A stretch of 64,000 nt of DNA, taken from assembly GCF_000417875.1 (NCBI RefSeq), contig NW_006920889.1:216780-280779 (forward strand), given 5' to 3'. Below the pieces are notes generated by a model that was not told the DNA's origin, searched no databases, and saw nothing but the letters and a program-made list of their open reading frames with translations. Positions 1 through 11,269 of this stretch are shown piece after piece; the stretch's first letter is position 1; each line of letters starts with the position of its first letter. Both the position numbers and the translations under genes were made by a program. This DNA comes from Pseudozyma flocculosa PF-1. Its lineage: Eukaryota; Basidiomycota; Ustilaginomycetes; Ustilaginales; Ustilaginaceae.

Positions 1-201
1 GCACAAATCAGCAAAGGTCGACAAGCCCGACGAGAATGGATGGCGGGTATACGTTTCAGTCGTTCTATGCACATCGCGTTCGTCGCCTCGTAGAAGGCCC
101 CAGGTCATCGCGAGCCGCTTCACCAGAGTTGCTACAGTTGCTGGCATCGTCGACTCACGGCGGCGGCCATCAAGGTGGGCCCGGCATCGACCGTCGTCGC
201 T
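1..201. other. window edge, downstream flank of the TRK gene
   Basis: This short flank follows the stop codon of the minus-strand potassium transporter. No coding signal, RNA gene or repeat could be recognised in it. It probably holds the transporter's 3' untranslated region. Confidence 0.4.
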
Positions 202-3200
202 TCACTCCTCGTCCTTGCCGCCACGGGCACCCAGGCTCTGCAGCTCGTGTCGCTCCTCGCCGCCGTCGCCGCCCCGCTGCCTCTCCTTGCCCTTGGCGCT
301 TCCGCCGCTCTCGTGGCTGCTGCTGCCACCGGCGCTGCTGGCGCGGTTCTCTGCCTCTTCCTCGACGGCCCCGTCCGGTGAAGCCTTCGACGTGGGCTGC
401 GTTGCCTGGTAGCTAGGCGGCAGCGCGAAGCTCCTCTCCAGATCGACCGACGGCGGACGGGATTCCGACGTCGGCGTCGCCGCGCCCGACACCTCGCGGA
501 TCGCCGACAGGCCGGGCGGAGCAGCCATCGAACCGCCAACGCCGCCTCCCGCGAAGCTGCTGCTCCGACCCTCGTAGTACGTGTTTTGGCTCTTGGGGCT
601 GGACGGCAGCATCAGGCTGTCGCTGCCGAAGCTGCCGCGCTTGCTTCCAGCACCGCCAGCGCGAGGCGTCTGGTCGGCAAACGAAACGCCGGACATGGTT
701 CGGCGGATGTTTGAGAAGCTCGCACGCGGCTCGACGCCGCCGCTGCCCGGGCCCGCGTTGCTATTGGCGCCCATGCTGCCGACGACGCTGTCGGACTCGA
801 CGCCGGCGGCGGCGGCAGTGCCGTCTGCGTCGTCGCCGTTGCCGCGAACGAAGGTGCTCTCGCGCTCCCACTCCTCGTCGATGGGGTACTGCGACATGAC
901 CTCGTCCTCGATCTCGACGTCTGAGGGCAGCAGCACGGCCCGGTCGATGGCCACGGGTAGACCACGGTGACGTCCTCGGATCATGACGGCGATGACGATG
1001 AGTTTGGAGAGCGTGCTGAAGCGACCCGAAAGGCTGAAGCTGTCGTCGGGCGTGCCCGTGCTGAGGCCAACGGTGCCGTAGGCCGAGGTCAGTTCAAACA
1101 TGCACGAAAATACCGTGAACCAGTAGTTGGTCGAGCTGTCCTCGATGTTGCGGCGCTCGACGATGCAGATGAGCCAGAGGGCGAAGCCGAGCCACCAGAT
1201 GTCGAACGCGAGCTGCTTGCGGGCGTGCGAGGCGAGGAACGACCCCCAGACCTTGGCGTTGTTCTGGTCCGGCAGCGCCGTCGGCCCGACGGGCTCCTGC
1301 GTATAGACGCCCAGCGACTTTTCCTCGTAGACGTTGGTGCTGCGGACCGAGAGGGCCAGCGGGAACGCCGAGAGGTACATCATGACGACGTAGAGGAACT
1401 GAACCGCGGGCGCGAGCGTGAGCAGACTGACGACCTGGAAGCCGGCGGCGCGCACCGCGATCGACTGGAAGAGGCCGTCAAACACCCGCGTGCCAAGTGG
1501 GATCGACTGGATGACCGGGTTGCCAATGTCGAGGACGAGGAAGGCGATCCAGTCGGTGATGTTGAAGGCGGCCAGCACGAATAGCAGGAACCATGTCTGG
1601 CTCGAGGGGAAGAGGTACACGAAGCACCGGCGTGGATGGTCGAGGAGGAACTGGAGCGTCTCGGACACGCGCGAACGCTTCGGCACCACCTTGGAGATGC
1701 ACCAGATGAAGAAGCGCAGCACGATCGGGAAGGCCGTGTTACCCGCAAGGATCAGGAAGCCCATGGGGATGAGGAGGAAGTAGGCGTCCTGCATCGTCGT
1801 CATGCTCGTGTCGATCAGCGAGAAGCCCGTGTTGGTGTAGGCCGAGACAACCTGGAAGAACCAGAACCACGTGTAGTTCGGTTTGTTAACGCCTTGCGAA
1901 ATAAAGGCTGAGTCGTAGCGGTCACGGAAGGCGCGGCTGCTGACGTAGGGGGCCACCAGCGTGATGAAGAAGAAGTTGAGCAGCAGCCAGTAGGCCGGGA
2001 TCAGCTTGGCGAGCAGGTCGATGGCGCGGTACTCGACGCCGCCGAGCTCGTCGCGCTGCGCCTCGGTCAGCTCGTGAAACATCGAGTTGCCCGAGACGGT
2101 GGCGTCGAACGAGAGGTAGGGCGCCGGCTTGGTGCTGCCGTCGAGCGCCATCGCCGAGGCGCCAGTCGAGTGGACCGAGGTGAAGGTCGACGTCCTCGGC
2201 ATCGTCATGGTCCGGTTGAGCCGATCCTGGACCTTCGGGAGCGCCTTCTTGAACGCCATGCCAGCAATCTCGATGGGCGTTGGAAAGCCGCCGAAGCCGC
2301 GCTGCTTGGAAGACGTCATGGTGCGCGTCAGCGGCGGTCCTGCGCGGGATCGGCCAGACACCTGCGAGACGCCCGAGCGCATGGTCGTGGTGCGATCCAG
2401 GTCCCGGGTGCCGCCCCGGCTGCGCACGCTCGATAGGCCATGGCCCGCGTAGCCTGTCGTGTAGCCGACGCCGCCATCGCCTCTCGTCGATCGGAACTCG
2501 TGCGGCTCGGCGAACTCGACGGTCTGGGCGCGCGGGAAGAAGGGCTCGTGGCGTTCGGTCGCATGCACGTTGAGCAGGCCCGTATCCGACCCGCGCCGGA
2601 AGCGCGACTGAGGAGGGTCCGACACCCTTCGGGCCCGAGTCCTGGGCGGGCCATCATCGTCGTCGGCGCCATCGTCGAACCGAGTGCGCACTGGACCGGC
2701 TGAGCGCGGTGCGTTGTTAAACTCGTCGTCCGCGACAGCGACGTCCTGATCCTGCCCATCGGCATCCTGCGCGGTCTCGTGGAAGCGCGGCAACGAGCCT
2801 CGGCGGGGCGTGGAGCCGCTTCCCTGACGGAAAGCGGAAAGATCCTGCTGCGGGGACTCGGCCAAGGCGACATCGCCGCCGAGAGTATCACTCATGGACA
2901 CGCCGGCGGGCTGTGTTGGCGGCAGCGAGATGCGGATGCTAGGCTGTTGCTGCTGGGCTGTCGCGCGGTCCGAAGGGTGCTCGTCCGAGGCAGGCTCAGA
3001 GTTCAGAATGCCGCCCGAGGGTGGAAGCGAGAAGGCCTGGGCCTCATCCTGAGAGCCGGATGCCCTGCTGCCAGAGCCCGACCGACGCTTTGACCGCGGC
3101 TCGGGGACGGCTGTCGATGCGACGCCGGCCGAGTTGATCAGGAAGGCGGGCCCATCGATCCGGCGGATCATGTCGGCGCGCAAAGGTTGCCGCTTGCCCG

Positions 3201-3893
3201 GCTTGCCCTGCTTCTTTTTCGACGGCTGCGGCGCATGGACGTCAATGTGGTCGCTGGAGCTCGACGCCGAGGTGCCCGACTGGCCGCCGTTCTCCTCGCT
3301 GCTTTCGGCGCTCTCCGTGGGCTTGAGGCCCATCATGCGCTGGAGCTTGAGGCGGTTGAGCTTCTTCTCGCGCTGCTCCTGGACCTCGACGTCGTGCGCA
3401 CGCTTGCGCGCCTTGGCGCTGGTGCGGATCACGTGGTCGAAGCGGGCACGGAAAAAGTGGCGGCGGATCCAGACCATGGTGACGCTGACGGCCGATAGGT
3501 TGCCGATGCACATCAGGATGAACATGATGGCCTGCTGCCCGGGGTTCGCCGTACTGATGTCGATCGTCACCAGTCCGGTCACGGTCATGGCCGAGGTGCA
3601 GACGAAGAGCGCATCGATGAAGGGTATGTGGACCGCCGTGTTGGCGGCGTAGAAGATGCACGCCGCAAACAGCGGGGTGAAGGTGAAGACGAGGACGTGG
3701 ACACGCTGTCACGGCGATCCGAGTAGGAGCATTCACAGATGTCTGTCAGATCGCGGTCGTCGAGGCGCAAGCACGGTGGCAAGCGGATGTGCGCACTCAC
3801 AAAGAAGTTGAGATGGCCTCCGCACCACTTCAGCGCATCGCGGTAGCGGGCCCGCATGGGCTGCAGCCTCTCCGGCAGCTCTGGGCGCCGCAT
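202..3893 (-). CDS. TRK1: TRK-family high-affinity potassium transporter
   Basis: Plasma-membrane K+ uptake protein of the fungal TRK/TrkH family. I read two exons, 3893..3801 and 3705..202, joined across a 95-base intron with a GTGAGT donor; this restores LNFFRVHV, a typical TRK N-terminal segment. The product is 1198 residues. All four pore loops are visible: SAMTVTGL near residue 70, SAYTNTGF, AVRAAGFQ and SAYGTVGL. The motif RGRHRGLPVAID near residue 945 is the usual end of the membrane core. A hydrophilic, Ser-rich cytoplasmic loop spans roughly residues 110-570, as in yeast Trk1, and a low-complexity tail of about 250 residues follows the core. The start at 3893 is the first plausible ATG; a start at the next Met, or a further 5' exon, is possible. 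The family assignment is very secure; ion selectivity is inferred from it. Confidence 0.93.
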
Positions 3894-5300
3894 GCCGGCA
3901 GAGGAAGTATCGGTAGCTGTGGCTGGGGGAGAGCACAGCACAGAGCGGAGTGGGAGCCAGTCCCTGGAGAGTGTAAACGTCGGAGGGCGAGCGTAGGATG
4001 GCAACTTCCTGGTCAAGGTCGCTTGGCGGCTGCGCCAATGGCAGGTCCGTTGTGATCGACCGGATCAGCAAGGAGAATGTAATTGGAGACCAGAGCCGCG
4101 AGCGATTGATTGCAGTCGCTCAAGCGTGTGCGTGAGTGGGCTGACGATGGTAGGCTCGGACCACGTCGATGTGGATAGAACGAGGTGCACGGTGCGAGGT
4201 GAGGCTCGAGGCAGTCGTCGAGCGGCGAGATGCGATCTCGGTCGAGTGGTGCAGGTTGCCTGCTTGTGAGCGCAGAGGCTGATAGTGAGGTCAACCGGCC
4301 CTGTACATGGCGAAGGCAAGTCGGCTGCGTTGGACGATGTGGTTGGAGTGCCGCAGAGGCTGGCGGCGACGTCCGGCGCGAACGACGAGGTCGGTGAGCG
4401 GTGAGGAGACGGAGCTGGGAGGGAAGCCGGCGGAGCGGAGCGGTGCGATGACAGGGTCAGGATCTGGAGAGAGGCGGTTGGACGAGATTGAGGGAGCGGA
4501 AGGGGTCCCGCCTCTGATTGAGGGATATGGAGAGGCGCAGGCAGGGATGGTGACGATGATCAGCCAGCAGGGTCGGCATCTCTCTTTGCCGCCTCTCTCA
4601 CGCTCACCTCACTCACTCGGCCTAGCCTGAGCGAGCCTGGAGGACCCCACGTTCCGCTCGCCCGAGCAGTCGAGCACTCAAACCCCTCCCTCTCTGGCGG
4701 GCCCGTCTATTTTTGAATTTTCGCGCTCGTGGGCGTGGGTCTGGGCCTGGCCTGGGCTGGCCTTTGTAGGCTGGCCCCCCCTTGCAACGCTCGCTGCGCT
4801 GTTTGCTGCGCCCCCTGGACCGCCGGGGCGCGTTGGTTGCGGGCTGAATTCGCGCCCAATAGGGGGTTCTGCCCATGGCAAGCCAGGCGGGCAACGCAAA
4901 CACGCCCACCCGCCTGTCGTCTCTGGCAAGGCTAGGGCCAGACGGCCAGGGCCTGCCCAATCTCCCTTCGCGTGGCGAGGCAGGTGTCTGCGGCCACCTC
5001 CTGAATCTCTGGCACGCGGATGCCTCGTCCTGGTGCGCGAAAAGCGCGCAATGAAGCAAGGCGGACAAACAAGCCAGCCAGCACAGCATGCCTTGGGCCA
5101 GCACTCTGGCTCAGTCCGTCCATCCGGTTCACGAGTGCTCGCCCCTTCGGATCGATCAGCCGGCTTGCCAGTCACTCGCCCGCCTCGTGGGTGGACCCTG
5201 GCCTTGGTTGGTGAGATGCTATCGCCCGGCAAAAAGGCGGCCAGGCCGTGGCTCCCCTGTTCGCGGGAGGCGAGCTCGAGAGGCCGGGCGTGCCACGGCT
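3894..5300. other. intergenic region upstream of TRK1
   Basis: No gene was recognised here. The open frames (for example the minus-strand frame at 4678-5322) are compositionally biased and contain no recognisable domain. The stretch 4735-4800 is rich in CTGG/GGCCT words seen in several other spacers of this window. It presumably contains the TRK1 promoter. Confidence 0.5.
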
Positions 5301-5940
5301 CGAGCGCATGCGATTCCGTCACGGCCGTGAGCGTGGCACACCGCCAGCGATACCGGACTTTAGCTGTGCCTATCGCCGTGATGCTGGCGCAGATCCGTCC
5401 GTACCGGGGTTTAGACCAGCTCGTGATACTGTTGAGGGCGCAGAGGGGACAGGATTTCGGCGGAACCGGAGCTAGTATCCTGCCCTGCTCACCGATATGG
5501 CCATGGGGGCTTTAGCCCCGGTGATGTCGATTTTTCATCCCGGACATAATGCAGCTACGGCCGTAAGGGCTGCTCGATGCCGGAGCTATCGGTGTTTAGA
5601 GGGAAAGGCAGCCTGCGACTCGGCAGTAACAGGCTCGATACCTCCAAATCTCCATCGGAACCGGACTTTGTGGAACGCTTTCTGAAGGCTTACGGCCGTA
5701 GCGTGTCTGATATCCCCGGGCTTCCGACGGAATCAGTCTTTGCAAAACGTCTTTTGTGAGCTTACGGCCATAGGCCCTGCTGTTTTCTCGGCAAGACCGG
5801 ATTTTAGACTGCTCCCGGACATACGGTTACGGCCGTAAGGCTTGTCTCCGGGCCAGGGGCCTGCGATCCCTGTTTTTTTTCGCTGGAAAAGTCGCTTGAA
5901 CGGACTTTAGACAGCCTGCCCGGAGCTAAGCTGGGCGTGT
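5301..5940. repeat. degenerate repeat block with TACGGCCGTA palindromes
   Basis: The 10-base palindrome TACGGCCGTA occurs at 5556-5565, 5691-5700 and 5828-5837. A one-mismatch copy (TACGGCCATA) lies at 5763-5772 and a related 12-base palindrome TCACGGCCGTGA at 5319-5330. Between them, variants of ACCGGACTTTAGAC recur near 5352, 5402, 5796 and 5899. Spacing is irregular (135, 72 and 65 bases), so this looks like a decayed tandem repeat rather than a fresh one. Base composition is visibly less GC-rich than in the neighbouring genes. The block runs into the assembly gap that follows. Confidence 0.6.
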
Positions 5941-5997
5941 GCGTGCTTTTCCCTGCTCAGGGGCTGGCAGGCAGCCCCGCCGCGCCGAGCAAGGCAC

Positions 5998-6474
5998 NNN
6001 NNNNNNNNNNNNNNNNNNNNNNNNNNNNNNNNNNNNNNNNNNNNNNNNNNNNNNNNNNNNNNNNNNNNNNNNNNNNNNNNNNNNNNNNNNNNNNNNNNNN
6101 NNNNNNNNNNNNNNNNNNNNNNNNNNNNNNNNNNNNNNNNNNNNNNNNNNNNNNNNNNNNNNNNNNNNNNNNNNNNNNNNNNNNNNNNNNNNNNNNNNNN
6201 NNNNNNNNNNNNNNNNNNNNNNNNNNNNNNNNNNNNNNNNNNNNNNNNNNNNNNNNNNNNNNNNNNNNNNNNNNNNNNNNNNNNNNNNNNNNNNNNNNNN
6301 NNNNNNNNNNNNNNNNNNNNNNNNNNNNNNNNNNNNNNNNNNNNNNNNNNNNNNNNNNNNNNNNNNNNNNNNNNNNNNNNNNNNNNNNNNNNNNNNNNNN
6401 NNNNNNNNNNNNNNNNNNNNNNNNNNNNNNNNNNNNNNNNNNNNNNNNNNNNNNNNNNNNNNNNNNNNNNNNNN
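5998..6474. other. assembly gap (477 N)
   Basis: A run of undetermined bases. Both flanks are repetitive, which suggests that the gap reflects an unresolved repeat. Open frames that cross it have no meaning. Confidence 0.98.
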
Positions 6475-6530
6475 TCCCCCCCAGAGCTGCCTGCGAGCAA
6501 GCACACAAAAAATCCCTCCCCCGTCCCCGC

Positions 6531-6853
6531 GTGGCTGGATCGCCCTGGTGGCTCGATCCGCTCCGAAGTGGCTCTGGCGCGCCACTCTAAAGAACCCTGC
6601 CTAAAATAAGACCCTCCCCCCGTGGCCGGATCGCCCTGGTGGCTCGATCCCTTTCCAACAGTGGCTCTGGCGCGCCACTCTAAAGAACCCTGCCTAAAAT
6701 AAGACCCTCCCGTCCTCGTCTACCTTGACGAAATACGTATCATCGCGCACCGCAGCCACTCTGAAAGAAGCGGCTCTTGTCTACATACAGTACCTGCAAG
6801 CAAGTGGCTCTGGCGCGCCACTCTAAACAACCCGGCCTGAAATAAGCCCTCCC
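6531..6853. repeat. 91-base tandem repeat, two full copies and one partial
   Basis: The unit starts with GTGGCTGGATCGCCCTGGTG and includes GTGGCTCTGGCGCGCCACTC and CCTGCCTAAAATAAGACCCT. Full copies begin at 6531 and 6622 and are almost identical over their length. The second half recurs alone from 6804 with several substitutions. GTGGC...GCCAC around the GGCGCGCC centre can form a short hairpin. It lies immediately after the assembly gap, so more copies may be missing from the assembly. Confidence 0.75.
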
Positions 6854-7258
6854 CCCCCCCGTACCCTTCCTCGACTAGATTCAGTCACTCGTCCATTATC
6901 GCTTTAAAGGAGCGACCTGAATAGCGGTCCGAGAAACGACGGACGTGGTCAACCGCAGCTGGTCGAGTACGTCGGCGGATCGGCGGGATAGGGAGTTCTA
7001 GCTCTCCCTTGTGCGCTTCGCCGCCAGACGGACTCGGGGCACCACGCACACACCAAGGCTCGCGACGCGTCGACGCCCACCGCGGCATCTTGTCTTTCAA
7101 GGGCCCATCCGCGTGCCTGAACGGGATTCTGGGACTCTGGTTGGAAGGCAGTCTTGGTGTCTTCGCACGTGGGGCGGGGATGGTTTGCGCTCATCGGCTG
7201 GTCTTCCGAAAGGGTGGTGAACGTCGACGCCTAGCTGATGCCTCGCGGGACGGTCACG
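6854..7258. other. intergenic region downstream of SPT7
   Basis: No coding region is supported. The words GAATAGCGGTCCGA at about 6917-6930 match the core of the hairpin repeats at 35 kb, apart from a divergent end. TTTAAAGG precedes them by a few bases. The remainder is probably the 3' region of SPT7. Confidence 0.4.
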
Positions 7259-9884
7259 TCAAGCGGCGACGGCGCTGCTGCCCACCCGCTTCCGCTTAGG
7301 CCCTGCCGCCTTGCTCCCGGCCTTTGCGCTGCCTCCCGACGATCGACCTGCCCCGGCTGCGCCGGCGCCGCCGCTGCCAGCCTGGCCGTCTGCTGCTCCG
7401 GCACCGCCACCGCCGCCGCCGTTGGCCGCAGCGGCCTTGGCGAGCGCCTTTTGCGCCCATCCGGGCGTCCACATCAGCCGGCTGGGCAGCTTGCCCGTCG
7501 GCGGCACCTTGTACTTTTGCCGCTCCTGCTCCTCGTCCGGCAGCGTGTCGGCCCACACCTCGGCGTCCTCTTCCACGTCGACCGGCTTCGACATGGCCCG
7601 CCGCTGCCGGAACTTTTCCCGATACCACCCCTGCAGCAGTCCGATCTGCGCGGGAACCGCCGACGACGTGAGCGGTACGTAGGGCGGCGGGGGAGGATAA
7701 GGCAGCACCTCCTCCTTTGCGACTCTGTTTTCGCGCGCAATCGTCCAGGGGCGCAAGGTGACAAGGGTCGTCAGCAACAGCCCGCGCATGTGTCTCGATC
7801 TCGGTGCATATCGACGTCTGTGCCCCGCCCTGTACGTACCCTTTTGCGGCGACCGACGCCCTGGCCTGGCCCCTGCCGTGGAAAAGGCGGCTGGGCACTG
7901 TGAGGCCAGAGATGCCCAGTTCCTGGTCGAGGCCCATCTCGCGAAAGCCGAAAAAGTCGTCGCCCAGGCCTTCGGCAAAGTTGCCGCTCATTAGAGCCTC
8001 ACCGCCGTCGGCAAACAGCGCATCGTCCTCGAGCACGCCCTTCTCGGCGCTTTGCTGTTGGTCGAGGGAGGAGGGAGAAAGAAGCGAGGAACATGACACG
8101 GGCGGGCAAAGTCAGCGGATCCGATCTGGCAACAGAGACGACCGAAAGAGGCACATGGCCAGGGCTCGACTCACCGTCAGCTGCTCCTTGTACGACTGCC
8201 GCAGCTTCCGCAGCAGATCGCCCATCTTGCCTCCGTACCGCTCGACGTCATCGCGGATGTAGCTCTCGAGCCCGGCCACGTCAGTGTTGCCGCTCTCGAG
8301 CAGTGTGTGCAGGATCATCTCTTCGGCGCTCATCTTGCTGGCGTACCGGTCAGAGTAGACGCGCATCGTCCGGCCAACGTTCATCAGGAACTCGGCCATG
8401 ACGTCGGTCAGGACGTCGACCGCCGCCCGATGCCCGCCCTCGAAGCCGTGGTGCGCGAGCAGGTTCTTTGTGTTCCACGCGAGATGGTCCTGCGCCGACT
8501 CTGGGCTGATGCGCGCCAGCGGGTTGCGGTCCAGGTGCGCGTCTGGCGGCTCGTCGTCCTCGTCCGCGGAAGGGTAGTCGTCGCTCTCCTCGTCCGACGA
8601 GACGTGGGTGAGGTAGGCCGGTATCGGGGCCTCGCTCTCGACGACGTGGGCCAGGTTGAGAAACTTCTGGTGCGTTTCCTGCACCTTCTGGATGGTGCGA
8701 ACGTTGCGCGCAATCTGGCCTTGCAGGCCTGGCCGCTGGGTCGGTGGCAGCCGCCGCCGCTTCTTCCTCCGCGGCGCCGGATCTGACACGATTCCGCCTG
8801 CGTTGACCGCCGCGAGCCCCGGCCTGCCGTAGGAGGGAAGCTCGGGGAGACCGGCCATCATCAGCTCATCCGAGGTACAGGCAGTCCACCAGCAGGCAGA
8901 TGCGTCCAGCACGTCGACCGAAGCAGGCAGCTCCGGCGTGGCCCTTTCCTTGCCCTTGAGCAGGCTGGGCCGAAAGATGCCCTCGAGCGTCGCAGAGAGC
9001 GGGTCGAGAGGGGAGCGGTCCTTGAGGCCTTCCATGGTCGAGCACGCCTGGACCAGCTCGGCGTCGTGCCCGCCAGCACCATTCACAACGGCAGGGATCC
9101 GACGGGACGATGGGCCGGCGTTGTTGTCGGCTTGGGTCCAAGACGCGATGGTTGACTCTGCCTGCAGCAGCGACCGGTCGAGCGATTGAAAGGTCGACAT
9201 GGACTCGGCTGTCCGTACAAATGCAGGCCGCTGGTCGAAGGGCACACTGAGGGGATCCTGCCGTTTCCGCCCTGCCGAAAAGCGCGATCCATGCTTGTCG
9301 AGCGCGATGGCGGCTGGCGAGCTCATGCGACCAGCGGTGCCAAAGCCATAGCTCGCCGGTGCCTCGTGACCCGCCCGGTCATCGCCGTCCTGACCCTTGG
9401 CCGCGCGGGCGGCTTCGTTGGCCTCCCACTGGATGAGGGCGTCCTTGACATCGCTCTTGTCGCTGATGAACTCGAGCAGGTGGTCTGCCTTTTTGCGCAT
9501 GAAGTGGACGTTGCGGCGCAGCGGGTGGCTGGGGTCGGTGTTGTACTTGAGGCAGTTGTCCCAGATGAGGCCGAGGTCGTGGGCGAACTGCTTCTTGCTC
9601 TTGTACTGGCCCGCCTTGACCTTTTTCTGCATGGTGCCAAGGTCCATGGGCTGCTTGATCACGTCGTAGTAGTCGGGCGCATCGCGCTTGCTGACCTTGG
9701 AGAGAAAGGCGGCCGAGTGCTCCGAGTAGTTGCGCAGCTCCGTGAGGATGCGGTCGATGGACTCGAGAAACTCTTCGCGCTCGTCGCGGCCCTTGCGGAC
9801 CTCTGTGAGGAGCTTGCGCAGGTCGGTGTCATTGAGCCGAATCGACGAGCGCTTGGCCTCGATGGCCTGGAGCAGGTACTTCAT
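7259..9884 (-). CDS. SPT7: SAGA complex subunit Spt7 (bromodomain and histone fold)
   Basis: Structural subunit of the SAGA transcriptional co-activator in the nucleus. Three exons, 9884..8175, 8054..7840 and 7724..7259, give 796 residues. The introns are 120 and 115 bases; the frame is maintained through both junctions. The N-terminal part carries a bromodomain (about residues 35-150), including DAPDYYDVIKQPMDLGTM and WDNCLKYNTDPSHPLR, which binds acetyl-lysine. Residues of about 470-550 form a histone-fold segment of the Bromo_TP type (EGGHRAAVDVLTDVM onward); in yeast this part pairs with Taf10. The C-terminal exons include the conserved phrase ISGLTVPSRLFHG and end in a basic, Gly/Ala-rich tail. 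The third exon's acceptor (AAACAG) was chosen because it keeps the frame, and is less certain than the first. The 1.4-kb upstream spacer is shared with USO1. Confidence 0.88.
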
Positions 9885-11269
9885 CGCAGCCAGCGGATGC
9901 CGAGCAGAGGCAGTCGAGCAAGCCGCGATCGGGCGGTAGAGGGTCGTGACGGTTAAGTCACCACTGCGCCGCCCTGAATGTAGCCCGCTGCTGCCGGTTC
10001 AGTGCAGGAGCCAAGCCGCACTAGGCGAAAGAAGGCGAGGCCAGGGGAAGTTTGCGGTCTTCGGTCGTGGAGTGGGGCCAAGTCGGAGATGGGAATCCGG
10101 GTCGAGAGGTAGGGCTATGCACGACGCGGATGCATCGCGAAATGTGTGCAGTCGCAGCGGCGAGGACGTCGAGACCGCAGCGATGCTTCCGGGGATGTCC
10201 AAGCGTGAATGCGAGGGCGACGGGATATCGGTCGACGGCGAGTGGAGGCAGGGCGATGTCCGGTTCCACGGGAGGCGCGGCAGAGGGCAGGGCAGATGGC
10301 GCAAGACGGAGGCTGTCTGTTGGAGGTCAAAGCCGATGCGATTGGCGGGTGGCGGGTTGGTAGGCCACGGGTGCAGTCTGTGGGGGTATCAAGACAGGGT
10401 AGAGTCACGCGCCGATGCCAGCGAGTGGGACGTGACGAGCAGCAAGAGTGCGTCCAGGAAGCAAGGAGACACAGGCGCCGGATGGATGGGGTGAGGAGGT
10501 CGAGAGGCGAGGTGTGACTGCCACGCGCCAGAAGCGGGTTATCTTCTACGCGCGTTGAAGATGTGGAGTGGAGTTGGTCGGGGAGTCGAGGTCGGGAAGG
10601 AAGGCGTCGACGTGTGGTGTTGGCGAAACACCCGAGCCACCCACGCCCTGGCCAGGTCAGGTAGGCCTGGCCTGGCCAAGAGCGCGCGCCATCCAAACGC
10701 CTCGGATCGCGGGAGTGCCCTGCAGCAGCACCGGCGGCGGCGATCCTCGGCCTGCCAATTCGCCGGAATCGGACGCAAAGGCAGGAGGCATGGCACTCTC
10801 CCGATGTGGCCCCTCGAGCCCACACCCCGATCGGCGAGGGGCCAGGCAGGCCAGGCCCGGCCAGGCCAGGCCAGACCTGCACAGGCCACGGCTGCGAAGC
10901 TGTTGGTGGCCTCGGCCTCGGCCTGCACATGTCCAGCTGGCCGGCCAGCACAGCACTCGCGCTCCTCTTGTGCCCTGGCCTCGAGGCCGCCCTGCTTTCC
11001 TCGCCCGCTGGCTGCCCTGGTGGCTGCGTTTCCGTCTGGCCTCCCTTGCACCTTCCCCACCACCCTCCGACATACTCTCACCCCCAGACTACTCACACAC
11101 CGACCGCCTCGTCTCTCGCTCCTCTCCTCGGCCCCCTCACGACAGGGCGATCGTCTCGCCACGAGGCCAGAGCGTCATCCCTCTCCCCCTCCAAAACCCC
11201 CTCGACCAACAAGCCGGGCCACACCATCCACCCCCGACCCCTTGCGCCGCATCGACCCACATCCTCACC
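9885..11269. promoter_or_regulatory. divergent intergenic region between SPT7 and USO1
   Basis: The two genes are transcribed away from each other, so this 1.4-kb spacer must hold both promoters. No TATA box was obvious. From 10640 to 10980 it is packed with GGCCAGGCC/GGCCTGGCC words, densest at 10840-10880. From 11040 onward the USO1 leader becomes CT- and C-rich. No independent gene was supported. Confidence 0.5.

Noticed and set aside
4678..5322. A 214-codon minus-strand open frame
   Set aside because: It has no domain, and the composition (Gly, Pro, Arg) is what GC-rich non-coding DNA gives by chance.
5907..6604. Open frames of about 200 codons on both strands across the first gap
   Set aside because: They consist almost entirely of undetermined bases, so the absence of stops is meaningless.
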